NCBI RefSeq assembly: GCF_041053105.1
Contig: NZ_CP163444.1
Coordinates: 186,001 to 250,000, forward strand
Direction: 5' to 3'
DNA length: 64,000 nucleotides
Source: Streptomyces sp. R44
GTDB lineage: Bacteria > Actinomycetota > Actinomycetes > Streptomycetales > Streptomycetaceae
Shown here: piece after piece, positions 52,935 through 64,000 of the stretch
Numbering within the stretch: the first letter of the stretch is position 1
Layout of the letters: each line of letters starts with the position of its first letter
Translations under genes and position numbers: made by a program
The notes under the pieces: model-generated
What the model saw: the letters and a program-made list of their open reading frames with translations, nothing else
Told to the model about the DNA's origin: nothing
Database searches by the model: none

Positions 52935-54167
52935 CTAGTGGGCCACCGCGGCCGCGCCGTGCTCGTCGACGAGCGCGCCGGTGGTGAAACGGTCGAGCGA
53001 GAAGGGGGCGTTCAGGGGGTGGGGGGTGTCGTGGGCGATGGTGTGGGCGTAGACCCAGCCGAGGCCCGGGGTGGCCTTGAAACCGCCCGTGCCCCACCCG
53101 CAGTTGAGGTAGAGGTTGTCGACCGGGCTGAGGCCGACGATCGGCGAGGCGTCCGGGCTGACGTCGACGATGCCGCCCCAGGTGCGCAGCACGTGGGCGC
53201 GGGCGAAGACCGGGAAGAGTTCCAGGGCGGCGGACATCTGCTCTTCGATGATGTGGAAGGCGCCGCGCTGGGTGTAGGAGTTGTACGCGTCGATGCCGGC
53301 GCCCATCACCAGCTCGCCCTTGTGCGCCTGGCTGACGTACACGTGGACGGCGTTGGACATGACCACCGTGGGGTGGACCGGCTCCAGCAGTTCGGAGACC
53401 AATGCCTGCAACGGGTGGCTCTGGAGCGGGAGTTCGATGCCTGCCATGGCGGCGAGGACCGAGGTGTGGCCGGCCGAGCACAGGGCCACCTTGCCCGCGC
53501 CGATGGGACCGCGTGTGGTCTGGACGCCGACCACCCGGCCGCCGACCACGTCCAGGCCGGTGACCTCGCAGTTCTGGATGATGTCGATTCCGGCGGCGTC
53601 CGCGGAGCGGGCGAGGCCCCACGCCACGTAGTCGTGCTTGGCGATGCCGGCGCGCGGCTGGTAGGTGCCGCCGAGGACCGGGTAGCGCACGTCCGGGGAG
53701 ATGTTGACGATCGGGCAGACTTCCTTGACCTGCTCGGCGTCCAGCCACTCGGCGTCGACGCCGTTGAGCCGGTTCGCCTCCACCCGGCGCACGCTGTCGC
53801 GGACGTCCTGCAGACTGTGGGCGAGGTTCAGCACGCCGCGCTGGGAGAAGAGGATCGGGTAGTCCAGCTCCTCCTCGAGGCCTTCCCACAGCTTGAGCGC
53901 GTGCTCGTAGATGCCGGCGCTCTCGTCCCACAGGTAGTTGGAGCGGATGATCGTGGTGTTGCGGGCCATGTTGCCGCCGCCCAGCCAGCCCTTCTCCAGG
54001 ACCGCGACGTCGGTGATGCCGTGGTTCTTCGCCAGGTAGTGGGCGGTGGCCAGGCCGTGTCCGCCGCCGCCCACGATCACCACGCCGTACGAGCGCCTGG
54101 GCTCGGGATCGCGCCAGAGCCAGTCGGGGTGGTCGGGGAGGTCGGCGCCTGGGGTGCTGGTGCTCAT
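52935..54167 (-). CDS. soxB: Sarcosine oxidase beta subunit
   Basis: 410 residues. The FAD-binding start is [20 protein letters not shown]; then [45 protein letters not shown], and the C-terminal [20 protein letters not shown] and [20 protein letters not shown], all typical of SoxB. It carries the site of sarcosine oxidation with noncovalent FAD and covalent FMN. The ATG overlaps the glyA stop by 4 bp (ATGA), so translation is coupled. Confidence 0.93.
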   Translation of the reverse strand: MSTSTPGADLPDHPDWLWRDPEPRRSYGVVIVGGGGHGLATAHYLAKNHGITDVAVLEKGWLGGGNMARNTTIIRSNYLWDESAGIYEHALKLWEGLEEELDYPILFSQRGVLNLAHSLQDVRDSVRRVEANRLNGVDAEWLDAEQVKEVCPIVNISPDVRYPVLGGTYQPRAGIAKHDYVAWGLARSADAAGIDIIQNCEVTGLDVVGGRVVGVQTTRGPIGAGKVALCSAGHTSVLAAMAGIELPLQSHPLQALVSELLEPVHPTVVMSNAVHVYVSQAHKGELVMGAGIDAYNSYTQRGAFHIIEEQMSAALELFPVFARAHVLRTWGGIVDVSPDASPIVGLSPVDNLYLNCGWGTGGFKATPGLGWVYAHTIAHDTPHPLNAPFSLDRFTTGALVDEHGAAAVAH

Positions 54168-55447
54168 CGGACGTCTCCGTCTTCCGAAAGGTGCGGGTAG
54201 AGCGGGTACTTGGCCGCGAGCGTCTCGGTACGGGCGCGCAGGGCGGCCACGTCCGGTTCGGGCTTGAGGGCCAGTGCGATCACGTCGGCGACTTCGGCGA
54301 AGTCCTCCTCGGTGAAGCCTCGGGTGGCCAGTGCCGGCGTTCCGATGCGCAGGCCGGAGGTGACCATGGGCGGGCGCGGGTCGAAGGGGACGGCGTTGCG
54401 GTTGACGGTGATGCCGATCGCGTGCAGGAGGTCCTCGGCCCGCCGTCCGACGAGTGCGGAGTCCCGCAGGTCGACGAGGACGAGGTGGACGTCCGTGCCG
54501 CCTGTCAGGACCTTCACTCCGGCTGCGGCCGCGTCGGGCCGGGTGAGGCGCTCGGCGAGGAGGCGGGCACCGGCCAGCGTGCGGGCCTGGCGTTCGGCGA
54601 ACTCGGGCGACGCCGCCACCTTGAAGGAGACCGCCTTCGCGGCGATGACGTGCTCCAGCGGGCCGCCCTGCATCCCGGGGAACACCGCCGAGTTGATCTT
54701 CTTGGCGAGGTCGGCGTCATTGGTGAGCACGACTCCGCCGCGGGGGCCGCCCAGCGTCTTGTGCGTCGTGGTGGTGACCACGTGCGCGTGCGGGACGGGG
54801 CTGGGGTGCAGACCTGCGGCGACCAGGCCCGCGAAGTGCGCCATGTCGACCATGAGGAGGGCACCGACGTCGTCGGCGATACGCCGGAAGGCCGCGAAGT
54901 CCAGCTTCCTGGGGTACGCCGACCAGCCCGCGATGATCATCTTGGGGCGGTGTTCCTTGGCGAGTCGCTCGACCTCCTCCATGTCGACGAGGTGGTCCGT
55001 GGCGGAGACGTGATACGGCACGACGTCGAGCATCCTGCCGCTGTAGTTGCTGCGCATGCCGTGGGTGAGGTGGCCGCCGTGCGCGAGGTCGAGGCCGAGA
55101 ATGGTGTCGCCGGGCTGGAGGAGGGCGAAGAAGACGGCGGTGTTCGCCTGTGCGCCCGAGTGCGGCTGGACGTTGGCGAAGCCCGCCCCGAAGAGGGACT
55201 TGACGCGCTCGATGGCCAGGCGTTCGGTGACGTCCACGTGTTCGCAGCCGCCGTAGTAGCGGCGGCCGGGGTAGCCCTCGGCGTACTTGTTGGTCGCGAC
55301 CGACCCCTGGGCCTCCATCACGGCGGACGGCGCGAAGTTCTCGGAGGCGATCATCTCCAGGGTGGACTGCTGGCGGTGCAGCTCTGCGCGGAGGGCGGCG
55401 TGGACCTCGGGGTCCAGCTCCGCCAGGGGGGTGTTCAGCGCGTTCAT
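54164..55447 (-). CDS. glyA: Serine hydroxymethyltransferase
   Basis: 427 residues. SHMT hallmarks: [60 protein letters not shown], the PLP lysine in [20 protein letters not shown], and [20 protein letters not shown]. It interconverts glycine plus 5,10-methylene-THF with serine. In this operon it would use both products of dimethylglycine and sarcosine demethylation, turning them into serine. The ATG at 55447 overlaps the stop of a folD remnant (ATGA); the nearest Shine-Dalgarno-like GAGAGGAA is about 13 bases upstream. Confidence 0.95.
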   Translation of the reverse strand: MNALNTPLAELDPEVHAALRAELHRQQSTLEMIASENFAPSAVMEAQGSVATNKYAEGYPGRRYYGGCEHVDVTERLAIERVKSLFGAGFANVQPHSGAQANTAVFFALLQPGDTILGLDLAHGGHLTHGMRSNYSGRMLDVVPYHVSATDHLVDMEEVERLAKEHRPKMIIAGWSAYPRKLDFAAFRRIADDVGALLMVDMAHFAGLVAAGLHPSPVPHAHVVTTTTHKTLGGPRGGVVLTNDADLAKKINSAVFPGMQGGPLEHVIAAKAVSFKVAASPEFAERQARTLAGARLLAERLTRPDAAAAGVKVLTGGTDVHLVLVDLRDSALVGRRAEDLLHAIGITVNRNAVPFDPRPPMVTSGLRIGTPALATRGFTEEDFAEVADVIALALKPEPDVAALRARTETLAAKYPLYPHLSEDGDVR

Positions 55448-55590
55448 ACGGTGTTCGCGTTCCTCTCGGCGGCCTCGACGACATGGGCGAGCAGCATCGC
55501 TCGGGTCATGGGTTCCACTCCCCCGGGCATCGACGCGACCCGTCCGGCGACCTGGGCGGCGTCTGGATGCACGTCGGCGGTGCCTCTTCC
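55444..55590 (-). pseudogene. folD: C-terminal remnant of folD (methylene-THF dehydrogenase/cyclohydrolase)
   Basis: The frame ending with TGA at 55444-55446 encodes [20 protein letters not shown] followed by [20 protein letters not shown], the last ~45 residues of FolD (usual form: VTPVPGGVGPMTxAMLLxNTVEAAE). The first ~240 residues, with the catalytic Lys and cofactor domain, are missing. The remnant starts right after the stop of the dimethylglycine oxidase-like gene, in the same frame. It keeps its ATGA overlap with glyA, so an in-frame deletion removed most of the gene but left the junction. FolD would have passed on the methylene-THF made by this operon. Confidence 0.8.
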
Positions 55591-55596
55591 TCGCGG

Positions 55597-58101
<2,505 letters not shown>

Positions 58102-58170
58102 TCAATGTGCCGGTCACGGGGAGGGGTGTCAAGGGGGCGGCGGCGCCGGCGAACTGCCCGGAACGCGGCA

Positions 58171-58216
58171 ATGCCCGGAGGGCGGCGCACACAGGTGCAC
58201 ACCGCCCGCCGGGCAT
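58171..58216 (-). terminator. Terminator after the betaine-binding protein gene
   Basis: ATGCCCGG-a-GGGCGG (58171-58185) pairs with CCGCCC-g-CCGGGCAT (58202-58216), 16-base loop, 26 bp past the stop of the leftward binding-protein gene. Confidence 0.75.
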
Positions 58217-58241
58217 CTCGGGACCGTCTTCTCGACGTGGG

Positions 58242-59210
58242 CTACTTGAGCCAGGCGTCGACCTTGTCGCGGTGGGCCTCGACCCACTTCTTCGCCGCCG
58301 CCTCGGGCGACATCTTGTCCACCGCGATGTACTTGGCCACGGTGTTCTGGTCGTCGTTCGTCCACGTGAAGTTCTTCACCAGGCGGTAGGCCGGGCTGCC
58401 GGACTTCGCGAACTTCGCGCTGACGATCTTGTCGAGGTCGTACACGGGATAGTCGCAGGCGATCTTCGCCGCGTCGGCGTCACAGCCCGTCGTGTACGCG
58501 GGCAGATCGACCTTGACCAACGGCACCTCGGACAGGAACCACTGCGGCTCGTAGAAGTAGCCGATCACCCATTCCTTGTTCTTCTCGGCCTCCCGGAAGG
58601 ACTGGATGAGCGCGGTCTCGCTGCCCGCGTACACCACCTTGAAGTCCAGCTTCAGGTTCGTCACCAGCGCCGCGTCGTTGGTGACGAACGAGGGGTCGCC
58701 GTCGAGGAGTTGGCCCTTGCCGCCCGACTCGGAGGTCCTGAACTCGGACGCGTACTTGTTCAGGTTCTTCCAGTCGGTGATGTCCGGGTGCGCCTTGGCC
58801 AGCCACGGCGGCACGTACCAGCCGATGATGCCCTTGTTGCCGGTCGAGCCGGCACTCACGGCGGTCTTCTGCTGGGTGATGTACTTCTTCTTCAGATCGT
58901 CGTGGCCCCAGTTCTCCAGGACGGTGTCGACCTCGCCCGTCCCGAAGCCCTGCCAGGCGATCTCCTCCTTCAGGACCTTCTTGGCGACCGTACAGCCGAG
59001 GTCGTGCTGCGCGACGTACGCGACGACCGCCGCGTCCGCCTCGTAGCCCACCCACGGGTTGACCGCGATATTGAAGGTGCCGCACTTGCCCGGGCTGCCC
59101 GAATCCGCGGAGTCGGCACCGACCTTCGCGCCGCCGCAGGCGGTGAGGGTCAGCCCGAGGACGGCCACGACGGCCGCGCCGATTCTCCACTGTCGTACCT
59201 GTGCTGCCAT
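58242..59210 (-). CDS. Glycine betaine/choline-type ABC transporter substrate-binding lipoprotein
   Basis: 322 residues from the ATG at 59210 (AAGGAG upstream). Signal peptide with lipobox ACGG (LGLTLTACGG, Cys25). The mature protein is of the OpuAC/ProX class: KCGTFNIAVNPWVGYEADAA, EIAWQGFGTGEVDTVLENWG, IIGWYVPPWLAKAHPDITDW, WVIGYFYEPQWFLSEVPLVK. The Trp and Tyr residues fit an aromatic cage for quaternary amines. It feeds the adjacent permease and ATPase and supplies betaine for osmoprotection or for the nearby demethylation genes. Confidence 0.92.
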   Translation of the reverse strand: MAAQVRQWRIGAAVVAVLGLTLTACGGAKVGADSADSGSPGKCGTFNIAVNPWVGYEADAAVVAYVAQHDLGCTVAKKVLKEEIAWQGFGTGEVDTVLENWGHDDLKKKYITQQKTAVSAGSTGNKGIIGWYVPPWLAKAHPDITDWKNLNKYASEFRTSESGGKGQLLDGDPSFVTNDAALVTNLKLDFKVVYAGSETALIQSFREAEKNKEWVIGYFYEPQWFLSEVPLVKVDLPAYTTGCDADAAKIACDYPVYDLDKIVSAKFAKSGSPAYRLVKNFTWTNDDQNTVAKYIAVDKMSPEAAAKKWVEAHRDKVDAWLK

Positions 59211-59221
59211 GCTGGTGCTCC

Positions 59222-61195
59222 TTACGCACTCGCGCGTCGCGCCGCTGCCTGGGTGATCCGGTCGAACATGACTCCGAGAAGGACGATCGCGAGTCCCGCC
59301 GCGAGCCCCTTCCCGTACAGCTGGCCCTGCGAGAATCCGGCGACGACGTCGTAGCCGAGGGCGCCCGCTCCCACCAGGCCTCCCACGACGACCATCGACA
59401 GCACGTAGATCAGGCCCTGGTTGGTGGCGAGTGTCAGGGCGCCGCGTGACATCGGCAGTTGAACCTTGGTGATGATCTGCCAGGTGTTGCACCCGGCGGA
59501 CACGGCCGCCTCGACGGTGGTCCCGGGCACGGCCCGCACCCCGTCCGAAATGATCTTGATGGCGACCGGCACCGCGTAGACGACCGCGGCGACGATGGCC
59601 GTGAACCGGGTCGCGCCGAACAGCGCCAGGAACGGCACGAGGTAGACGAACGGCGGCATGACCTGTGCCGCGTCCAGGGAGGGCCGCAGCACCCGGTCCA
59701 CGAGCATGCTGCGCCCCATCCACACCCCGAGGACGATGCCGAGCAGCATGACCAGCACCGTCGCCACGAGGGTGGACGCCAGCGTCGTCATGGCGTCCGA
59801 CCACAGGCCGGTGCCGACCAGCAGACCCACGCACACGGCCGTGGTGATCCCGGCCCGCCGACCGCCGAGCACGGCACCGAGTGCGATCAGCACCGCGCCG
59901 ACGAGCCACCACGGGGAGTCGGTGAGCAGCGTCTGGAGCGGATTGAGCAGGCCGTTGGTGATGCCGTCGCGGAAGGCGTTGGTGAGGCCCGAGAGGTTGT
60001 CCTGCACCCAGGTGGTCACGGTGTCCGCAGCGCGCGCGATGGAGCCGCCGATGCCGCCGTCGCCGGGGAACTCCGCCGCCCATACATAGGTGTGCGAGAG
60101 GTGGACGAGGACCGCCGTGACCGCCGCTCCCGCACCGAGCAGCGGCCTGCGCCACGTGAGGAGGCGGTTCTTCGAACGCCGGGCCGTCACCTCGCGGGCG
60201 CCGGCCGCGGTGGTGACCCGGTCGAGGACGATCGCCATGACGACGATGGCGAGTCCCGCGTTGAAGGCCGTTCCCACATCGAGCGACTGAAGGGCCTGGA
60301 TGACGGTCTTGCCGAGGCCGGGCGCGTCGATCAGCGCGGCGATGGTCACCATGGCCAGGGCGGCCATGATCGACTGGTTGACGCCCATCACCACCGTCCG
60401 CTTGGACATGGGCAGCAGGACCTTCAGCAGTGCCTGACGTCGTGTCGCACCCAGCGACGCCGCAGCCTCGACGGTGGTTCCGGGGACGGAGCGGATGGCG
60501 TGCGCGGTGATGCGGATCGCGGGCGGTGCCGCGTAGATCACGGTGGCGATCGTGGCGGAGGCCCCGCCGATGAGGAAGAACAGGGTCAGCGGGGCGAGAT
60601 AGACGAAGGTCGGCATCGTCTGCATGAAGTCCAGGAAGGGCGTCACGATCCGGTTGAACCGGTCGGACAGCCCGGCCCCCACACCCAGCGGAATCGCGAA
60701 CAGCAGCGCCACGAGGACCGCGGAGAGGGTGAGCGACAGGGTGTCCATGCTCTCCTGCCACAGCCCCTGCAGCCCCAGGAAGGTGAAGCCCGCCACGGCC
60801 AGGAGGGCGACCCGCCAGTTGCCCAGGGCCCAGGAGACGTAGCCCGCGATGCCGACGACGCCGAGCCATCCGATCTGCGGGACGGGGCGGCCGGCGGGGG
60901 GCTGTGAGATCAGGTGCTGGATGAAGGTCACCAGGTTGTCGATGACCAGGCGGATCTCGTTGAAGAAGTAGAGGAAGAGCGGGTTGGAGTTGCGGTCCGC
61001 GCCGATCGAGTCGTTGACGTCGTTGAACCACCGGTGCAGGTCGGTGAGGTCCGCCGCCGCCAGGGTAAGGGTCTGCTTTCCGCGGAGGACCACGAAGAGC
61101 AGCACCCAGGCGGCCAGGATCGCGGCCACCACCGTGCGCCGGCCGACCCCGCGCACGCCGGTCAGGGGGGCGGACTTCTCCAGGGCGACGGCCAT
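59222..61195 (-). CDS. Betaine-type ABC permease with two fused permease domains
   Basis: 657 residues, about twice a normal OpuAB/ProW. The first ABC permease module has the EAA-like loop AIRSVPGTTVEAAASLGATR followed by QALLKVLLPMSKRTVVMGVN; the second repeats it as GVRAVPGTTVEAAVSAGCNT and WQIITKVQLPMSRGALTLAT. Each half has its own MQTMPTFVYLAPL or AQVMPPFVYLVPFLALFGAT block. So the heterodimeric or homodimeric channel is made from one chain. The ATG at 61195 overlaps the ATPase stop by one base (TGATG). Confidence 0.9.
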   Translation of the reverse strand: MAVALEKSAPLTGVRGVGRRTVVAAILAAWVLLFVVLRGKQTLTLAAADLTDLHRWFNDVNDSIGADRNSNPLFLYFFNEIRLVIDNLVTFIQHLISQPPAGRPVPQIGWLGVVGIAGYVSWALGNWRVALLAVAGFTFLGLQGLWQESMDTLSLTLSAVLVALLFAIPLGVGAGLSDRFNRIVTPFLDFMQTMPTFVYLAPLTLFFLIGGASATIATVIYAAPPAIRITAHAIRSVPGTTVEAAASLGATRRQALLKVLLPMSKRTVVMGVNQSIMAALAMVTIAALIDAPGLGKTVIQALQSLDVGTAFNAGLAIVVMAIVLDRVTTAAGAREVTARRSKNRLLTWRRPLLGAGAAVTAVLVHLSHTYVWAAEFPGDGGIGGSIARAADTVTTWVQDNLSGLTNAFRDGITNGLLNPLQTLLTDSPWWLVGAVLIALGAVLGGRRAGITTAVCVGLLVGTGLWSDAMTTLASTLVATVLVMLLGIVLGVWMGRSMLVDRVLRPSLDAAQVMPPFVYLVPFLALFGATRFTAIVAAVVYAVPVAIKIISDGVRAVPGTTVEAAVSAGCNTWQIITKVQLPMSRGALTLATNQGLIYVLSMVVVGGLVGAGALGYDVVAGFSQGQLYGKGLAAGLAIVLLGVMFDRITQAAARRASA

Positions 61196-62280
61196 CACGC
61201 GCCGCCCTCCCGCCCGGCGACCACCGTGAGGATCTCCTCGTCGCCGACGATGCCGAGCAGCTTGCCGTCCTCCACGACCTTGACCGGCCGGTCGGCCGCC
61301 AGTACCGCCCGGGTGGCCTCCTTCACCACGACGTCCGGGCCCAGCTCGGGACCGTCCAGGGCGTCATGCGGCTCCACCGGGCGCATGATCCACCGCAGGG
61401 TGAGCACGTCGCCGCGCGGCACGTCCTTGACGAACTCGCGGACGTAGTCGTCGGCCGGGGCGCCCACCAGCTCGTCGCCCGTGCCGCACTGGACCGTCTT
61501 GCCGTCGCGCATGATCAGGATGCGGTCGCCCAGCTTGAGCGCCTCGGAGAGGTCGTGGGTGATGAAGACCATCGTCTTGCCGACCTCGTGGTGCAGCCGG
61601 ATGACCTCGTTCTGCATGTCGCGGCGGATGAGCGGGTCGAGTGCCGAGAAGGGCTCGTCGAAGAAGAGCACGTCAGGGTTGCCGGCCAGCGCCCGGGCGA
61701 GGCCGACGCGCTGCTGCATGCCGCCCGAGAGCTGGTCGGGGTAGGAGTTCTCGTAGCCGGCCAGGCCGACCAGTTCGACGACCTCCAGGGCCCGCTCGGT
61801 GCGCTCGGCCCTGCTCATGCCGCGGATCTCCAGGCCGAAGGCCACGTTGTCCACCACCCGGCGGTGGGGCAGCAGCCCGAAGTGCTGGAAGACCATGGAG
61901 AACTTGTGGCGCCGCAGGTCGCGCAGGCGTCTGCCGTCCGCTTCGCGGATGTCCTCGCCCTCGAAGAGGAGCTCGCCGGCGGTGGGTTCGATCAGTCGGG
62001 TCAGACATCGCACCAGCGTGGACTTGCCGGAGCCGGACAGGCCCATGACGACGAACACCTCGCCCTTGCGGACGTCGAAGCCGACGTCGCGGACGGCGGC
62101 CGTGCACCCGGTACGGTCCATGAGCTCGCGGCGAGTGAGGCCGCGCAACTCCTCGGAGTCCGGAACCTGGTCGGCCTTCGGCCCGAACACCTTCCACAGC
62201 CGGCGCACGGAGATGACCGGAGTGCCGTCATCCTGGTGCGCGCCGTGCCGCTGCGACACCTCGGTCTGCGTTGGGGTCAT
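61195..62280 (-). CDS. Glycine betaine/proline ABC transporter ATPase with CBS-type tail
   Basis: 361 residues. Walker [22 protein letters not shown]-loop [20 protein letters not shown], signature [17 protein letters not shown] and Walker [18 protein letters not shown], all with ProV/OpuAA features (the LTR-LIEPT stretch and [20 protein letters not shown]). The C-terminal ~100 residues end [17 protein letters not shown], a CBS-like regulatory part that senses ionic strength in homologues. AGAGAGGTC precedes the ATG at 62280, 20 bp from the upstream aldehyde dehydrogenase stop. Confidence 0.93.
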   Translation of the reverse strand: MTPTQTEVSQRHGAHQDDGTPVISVRRLWKVFGPKADQVPDSEELRGLTRRELMDRTGCTAAVRDVGFDVRKGEVFVVMGLSGSGKSTLVRCLTRLIEPTAGELLFEGEDIREADGRRLRDLRRHKFSMVFQHFGLLPHRRVVDNVAFGLEIRGMSRAERTERALEVVELVGLAGYENSYPDQLSGGMQQRVGLARALAGNPDVLFFDEPFSALDPLIRRDMQNEVIRLHHEVGKTMVFITHDLSEALKLGDRILIMRDGKTVQCGTGDELVGAPADDYVREFVKDVPRGDVLTLRWIMRPVEPHDALDGPELGPDVVVKEATRAVLAADRPVKVVEDGKLLGIVGDEEILTVVAGREGGA

Positions 62281-62300
62281 GGTCGACCTCTCTTCGGCAT

Positions 62301-63770
62301 TCAGCCGCGGAACCAGTGCTGCGGCCGGGGTTGGATGTTCTGCCAGATGTGTTTGGGCTCCCGGTACTCGTCCAGGCCGGTCGGTCCCAGCTCCCGGCCC
62401 ACGCCCGAGTGCCCGAAGCCACCCCATTCCGCTTGCGGCACGTAGGGGTGGTAGTCGTTGATCCACACCGTGCCGTGGCGCAGTCGCCGGGCGACCCGCT
62501 GGGCCTTGCCGGCGTCCTGCGTCCAGACGGCTCCGGCGAGTCCGTACTCGGTGTCGTTGGCGATGCGTACGGCGTCGTCCTCGTCGGTGAAGCGCTCGAC
62601 GGTGAGCACGGGCCCGAAGGACTCCTCGTGCACGACGCGCATGTCCTGCCCGCACTCGTCGAGGACGGTCGGCGGGTAGTAGAAGCCGCCTCCGAGGGCC
62701 GGGTCGTCGGGCCGTTCACCGCCGCAGCGCAGTACGGCGCCCTCGGCGAGGCCTGTCGCGACGTACGCCTCGACCTTCTCCCGGTGCCGTGCGGAGATCA
62801 GTGCTCCGGTCTCGGCCTCGGGGTCGAAGGGCCCGCCGAGGCGGATCCGCCGGGCGCGGCGGACGACCTCGTCGACGAACCGGTCGTGCAGCGAGTCCTC
62901 GACGATCAGCCGGGCGCCGGCCGAGCAGACCTGCCCGGAATGCAGGAAGACGGCCGTGAGAGCGAAGTCCACGGCCGTCTCGAAGTCGGCGTCGGCGAAG
63001 ACCACGTTGGGGTTCTTGCCACCGAGCTCCAGCGCCACCTTCTTCACGGTCGCCGCGGCGGCGGCCATGATCTGCCGGCCGGTCTCCAGGCCGCCCGTGA
63101 AGGAGACCATGTCGACGGCGGGGTGCTCGGAGAGCGGGGCGCCCGCCTCGGGCCCGGCGCCGAGGACGAGGTTGGCGGCGCCGGCCGGGAGCCCGGCCTC
63201 CTCCAGCGCCTTCATCAGCAGGATCGAGGTGGAGGGGGTGAGTTCACTGGGCTTGAGAACGATCGTGTTGCCGGCGAGGAGGGCCGGGGCCACCTTCCAA
63301 CTCGCCTGCAGCAGCGGGTAGTTCCAGGGTGTGATCAGCCCGCACACACCGATCGGCTCGTAGACGACGCGGCTCACGGCGTCGTCGCGGCCGGTGTCGA
63401 TCACACGCCCGGCGTCGATGCCGCCGATCCCGCCGTAGTAACGGAAGCAGGAGACGACGTCGGCGATGTCGTACTCGCTCTCCACCAGCCGCTTGCCGGT
63501 GTCCAGCGACTCGGCGCGGGCGAACTCCTTGGCGTCGCGCTCGATGAGGTCGGCGGTGCGCAGCAGCAGCGCGCCTCGCTCCCGCTCGGAGGTACGCGGC
63601 CAAGGCCCCTCGTCGAAGGCCCGGCGGGCCGCGGCGATCGCCGCCTCGGTGTCGGGGCGCGTCCCTTCCGAGACGGTCGCGGTGAGCGAGCCGTCAGCGG
63701 GACAGCGGATCTCCCGGCACCCACCGGCCACCGGATCCCGCCATTCGCCAGCCACATACAGGTCTGCCAC
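62301..63770 (-). CDS. Betaine-aldehyde-dehydrogenase-like aldehyde dehydrogenase
   Basis: 489 residues beginning at a GTG (63770) with GAAGGGC upstream. Landmarks: [20 protein letters not shown] (cofactor loop), [20 protein letters not shown], base in [20 protein letters not shown] and nucleophile in [20 protein letters not shown]; the C-terminus has [20 protein letters not shown] and [20 protein letters not shown]. The YHPY...WGG pattern and the betaine transporter context favour betaine aldehyde as substrate, giving glycine betaine. It is first in the leftward four-gene transport set, with TTGCGCA-type motifs upstream. Confidence 0.88.
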   Translation of the reverse strand: MADLYVAGEWRDPVAGGCREIRCPADGSLTATVSEGTRPDTEAAIAAARRAFDEGPWPRTSERERGALLLRTADLIERDAKEFARAESLDTGKRLVESEYDIADVVSCFRYYGGIGGIDAGRVIDTGRDDAVSRVVYEPIGVCGLITPWNYPLLQASWKVAPALLAGNTIVLKPSELTPSTSILLMKALEEAGLPAGAANLVLGAGPEAGAPLSEHPAVDMVSFTGGLETGRQIMAAAAATVKKVALELGGKNPNVVFADADFETAVDFALTAVFLHSGQVCSAGARLIVEDSLHDRFVDEVVRRARRIRLGGPFDPEAETGALISARHREKVEAYVATGLAEGAVLRCGGERPDDPALGGGFYYPPTVLDECGQDMRVVHEESFGPVLTVERFTDEDDAVRIANDTEYGLAGAVWTQDAGKAQRVARRLRHGTVWINDYHPYVPQAEWGGFGHSGVGRELGPTGLDEYREPKHIWQNIQPRPQHWFRG

Positions 63771-63791
63771 GCGACAAGCCCTTCAGCCGAA

Positions 63792-63975
63792 ATGCGTTGC
63801 GCATCATGCATTCAATTGCTCGTGGTGGAACACCATGGCGAACGCTGCAGACCTGCGTCAAGAGGGCGGCGTACGACGATTTCGCCGGGCGGGCACTTGC
63901 GCAACCACCCTTGACCGTAAGGGGAGTCGAGCCGACCATGTTGCGTATCGCTCACCATGTTGTGCATGACGCACC
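63792..63975. promoter_or_regulatory. Divergent promoter with repeated TTGCGCA motifs
   Basis: ATGCG-ttg-CGCAT (63792-63804), TTGCGCAA (63897-63904), ATGTTGCGTAT (about 63938) and ATGTTGTGCATGACGCA (about 63957-63973). At least three are close relatives of the palindromes at 58066-58101. They probably bind an IclR-type regulator controlling this operon and the rightward gene that starts at the window edge. Confidence 0.5.
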
Positions 63976-63988
63976 AATGGAGGTCGCT

Positions 63989-64000
63989 GTGTCCCCCACG
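63989..64000 (+). CDS. Possible start of a rightward gene, cut by the window edge
   Basis: A GTG at 63989 follows TGGAGGT (63979-63984 region) at good spacing and opens M-S-P-T, with divergent TTGCG motifs upstream. Only four codons are visible, so the product is unknown. Confidence 0.3.

Noticed and set aside
52924..53931. 336-residue N-terminal extension of the SoxD-SoxA frame
   Set aside because: It is antisense-free but overlaps soxB in another frame and has no homology; the ATG at 52923 starts an exact SoxD.
50410..54200. Long rightward frames over the sox genes
   Set aside because: Antisense to well-supported soxA and soxB; no homology.
63989..64000. Naming the rightward gene at the edge (for example a Rieske betaine demethylase)
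   Set aside because: Only four codons are visible; context alone is not enough.

Overview
The window is about 70% GC with strong third-position GC bias. It carries SsgA-like sporulation proteins, GAF/PucR and LAL-type LuxR regulators, a CGNR-type regulator and many secreted Tat hydrolases, which together point to a Streptomyces or close-relative chromosome, probably an arm region. Insertion-sequence debris, truncated genes and frameshifts are common between 5 and 36 kb. Large ORFs antisense to real genes are GC-frame shadows and were left out.

Layout. 1-6.7 kb: a DHA2-type exporter (cut by the left edge) divergent from its TetR, a MarR/NmrA-oxidoreductase pair, a Tat-exported PAF-AH-like hydrolase and a decayed SGNH esterase. 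7-12.4 kb: a dormancy-type block with a DosS/DevS-like GAF kinase, two double-domain universal stress proteins and an Acg-type nitroreductase. The matching response regulator survives only as a fragment. 12.6-22.3 kb: acetyltransferase, secreted I36-like protein, lipoprotein with a broken SDR upstream, an aldehyde dehydrogenase/TetR pair around a 26-bp palindrome, a LuxR/LAL regulator and a hydrolase carrying an 18-bp in-frame repeat. 22.4-31.7 kb: two SsgA-like proteins, hydrolases, MsrA, an SRPBCC protein, one intact IS110 element and remnants of IS110 and IS5 elements.

24.8-41.8 kb holds the most notable signal. A 21-bp operator, RTCACC-N9-GGTGAY, occurs at least eight more times or in weaker form upstream of a secreted hydrolase and divergent msrA, an SRPBCC gene, a tannase-like esterase, a (frameshifted) sulfite-oxidase-like/cytochrome b pair, ohr and a 63-residue ORF. 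It also directly abuts the leaderless start of an ABATE/CGNR zinc-finger regulator gene (39155). The sites usually come as pairs 41-42 bp apart and several contain a TTGACA -35 box. I infer a local redox/electrophile-stress regulon run by that regulator. The same stretch has two tandem ABC-F ribosome-protection genes with a possible attenuator leader.

41.8-49 kb: a GlxA-like regulator beside a dienelactone-hydrolase gene, a GAF-PucR regulator, and a 3-hydroxybutyrate dehydrogenase plus MHS-type transporter divergent from an IclR gene. 49-64 kb: a betaine/dimethylglycine/sarcosine catabolic block. One leftward set is aldehyde dehydrogenase, betaine ABC ATPase, a fused double permease and binding protein. 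The next is a dimethylglycine oxidase-like enzyme, a folD remnant, glyA, soxB, a fused soxD-soxA, and soxG. Together they would import betaine, demethylate dimethylglycine to glycine through tetrahydrofolate and interconvert glycine with serine. TTGCGCAA-type motifs in front of both sets and near the iclR start suggest common IclR-type control.
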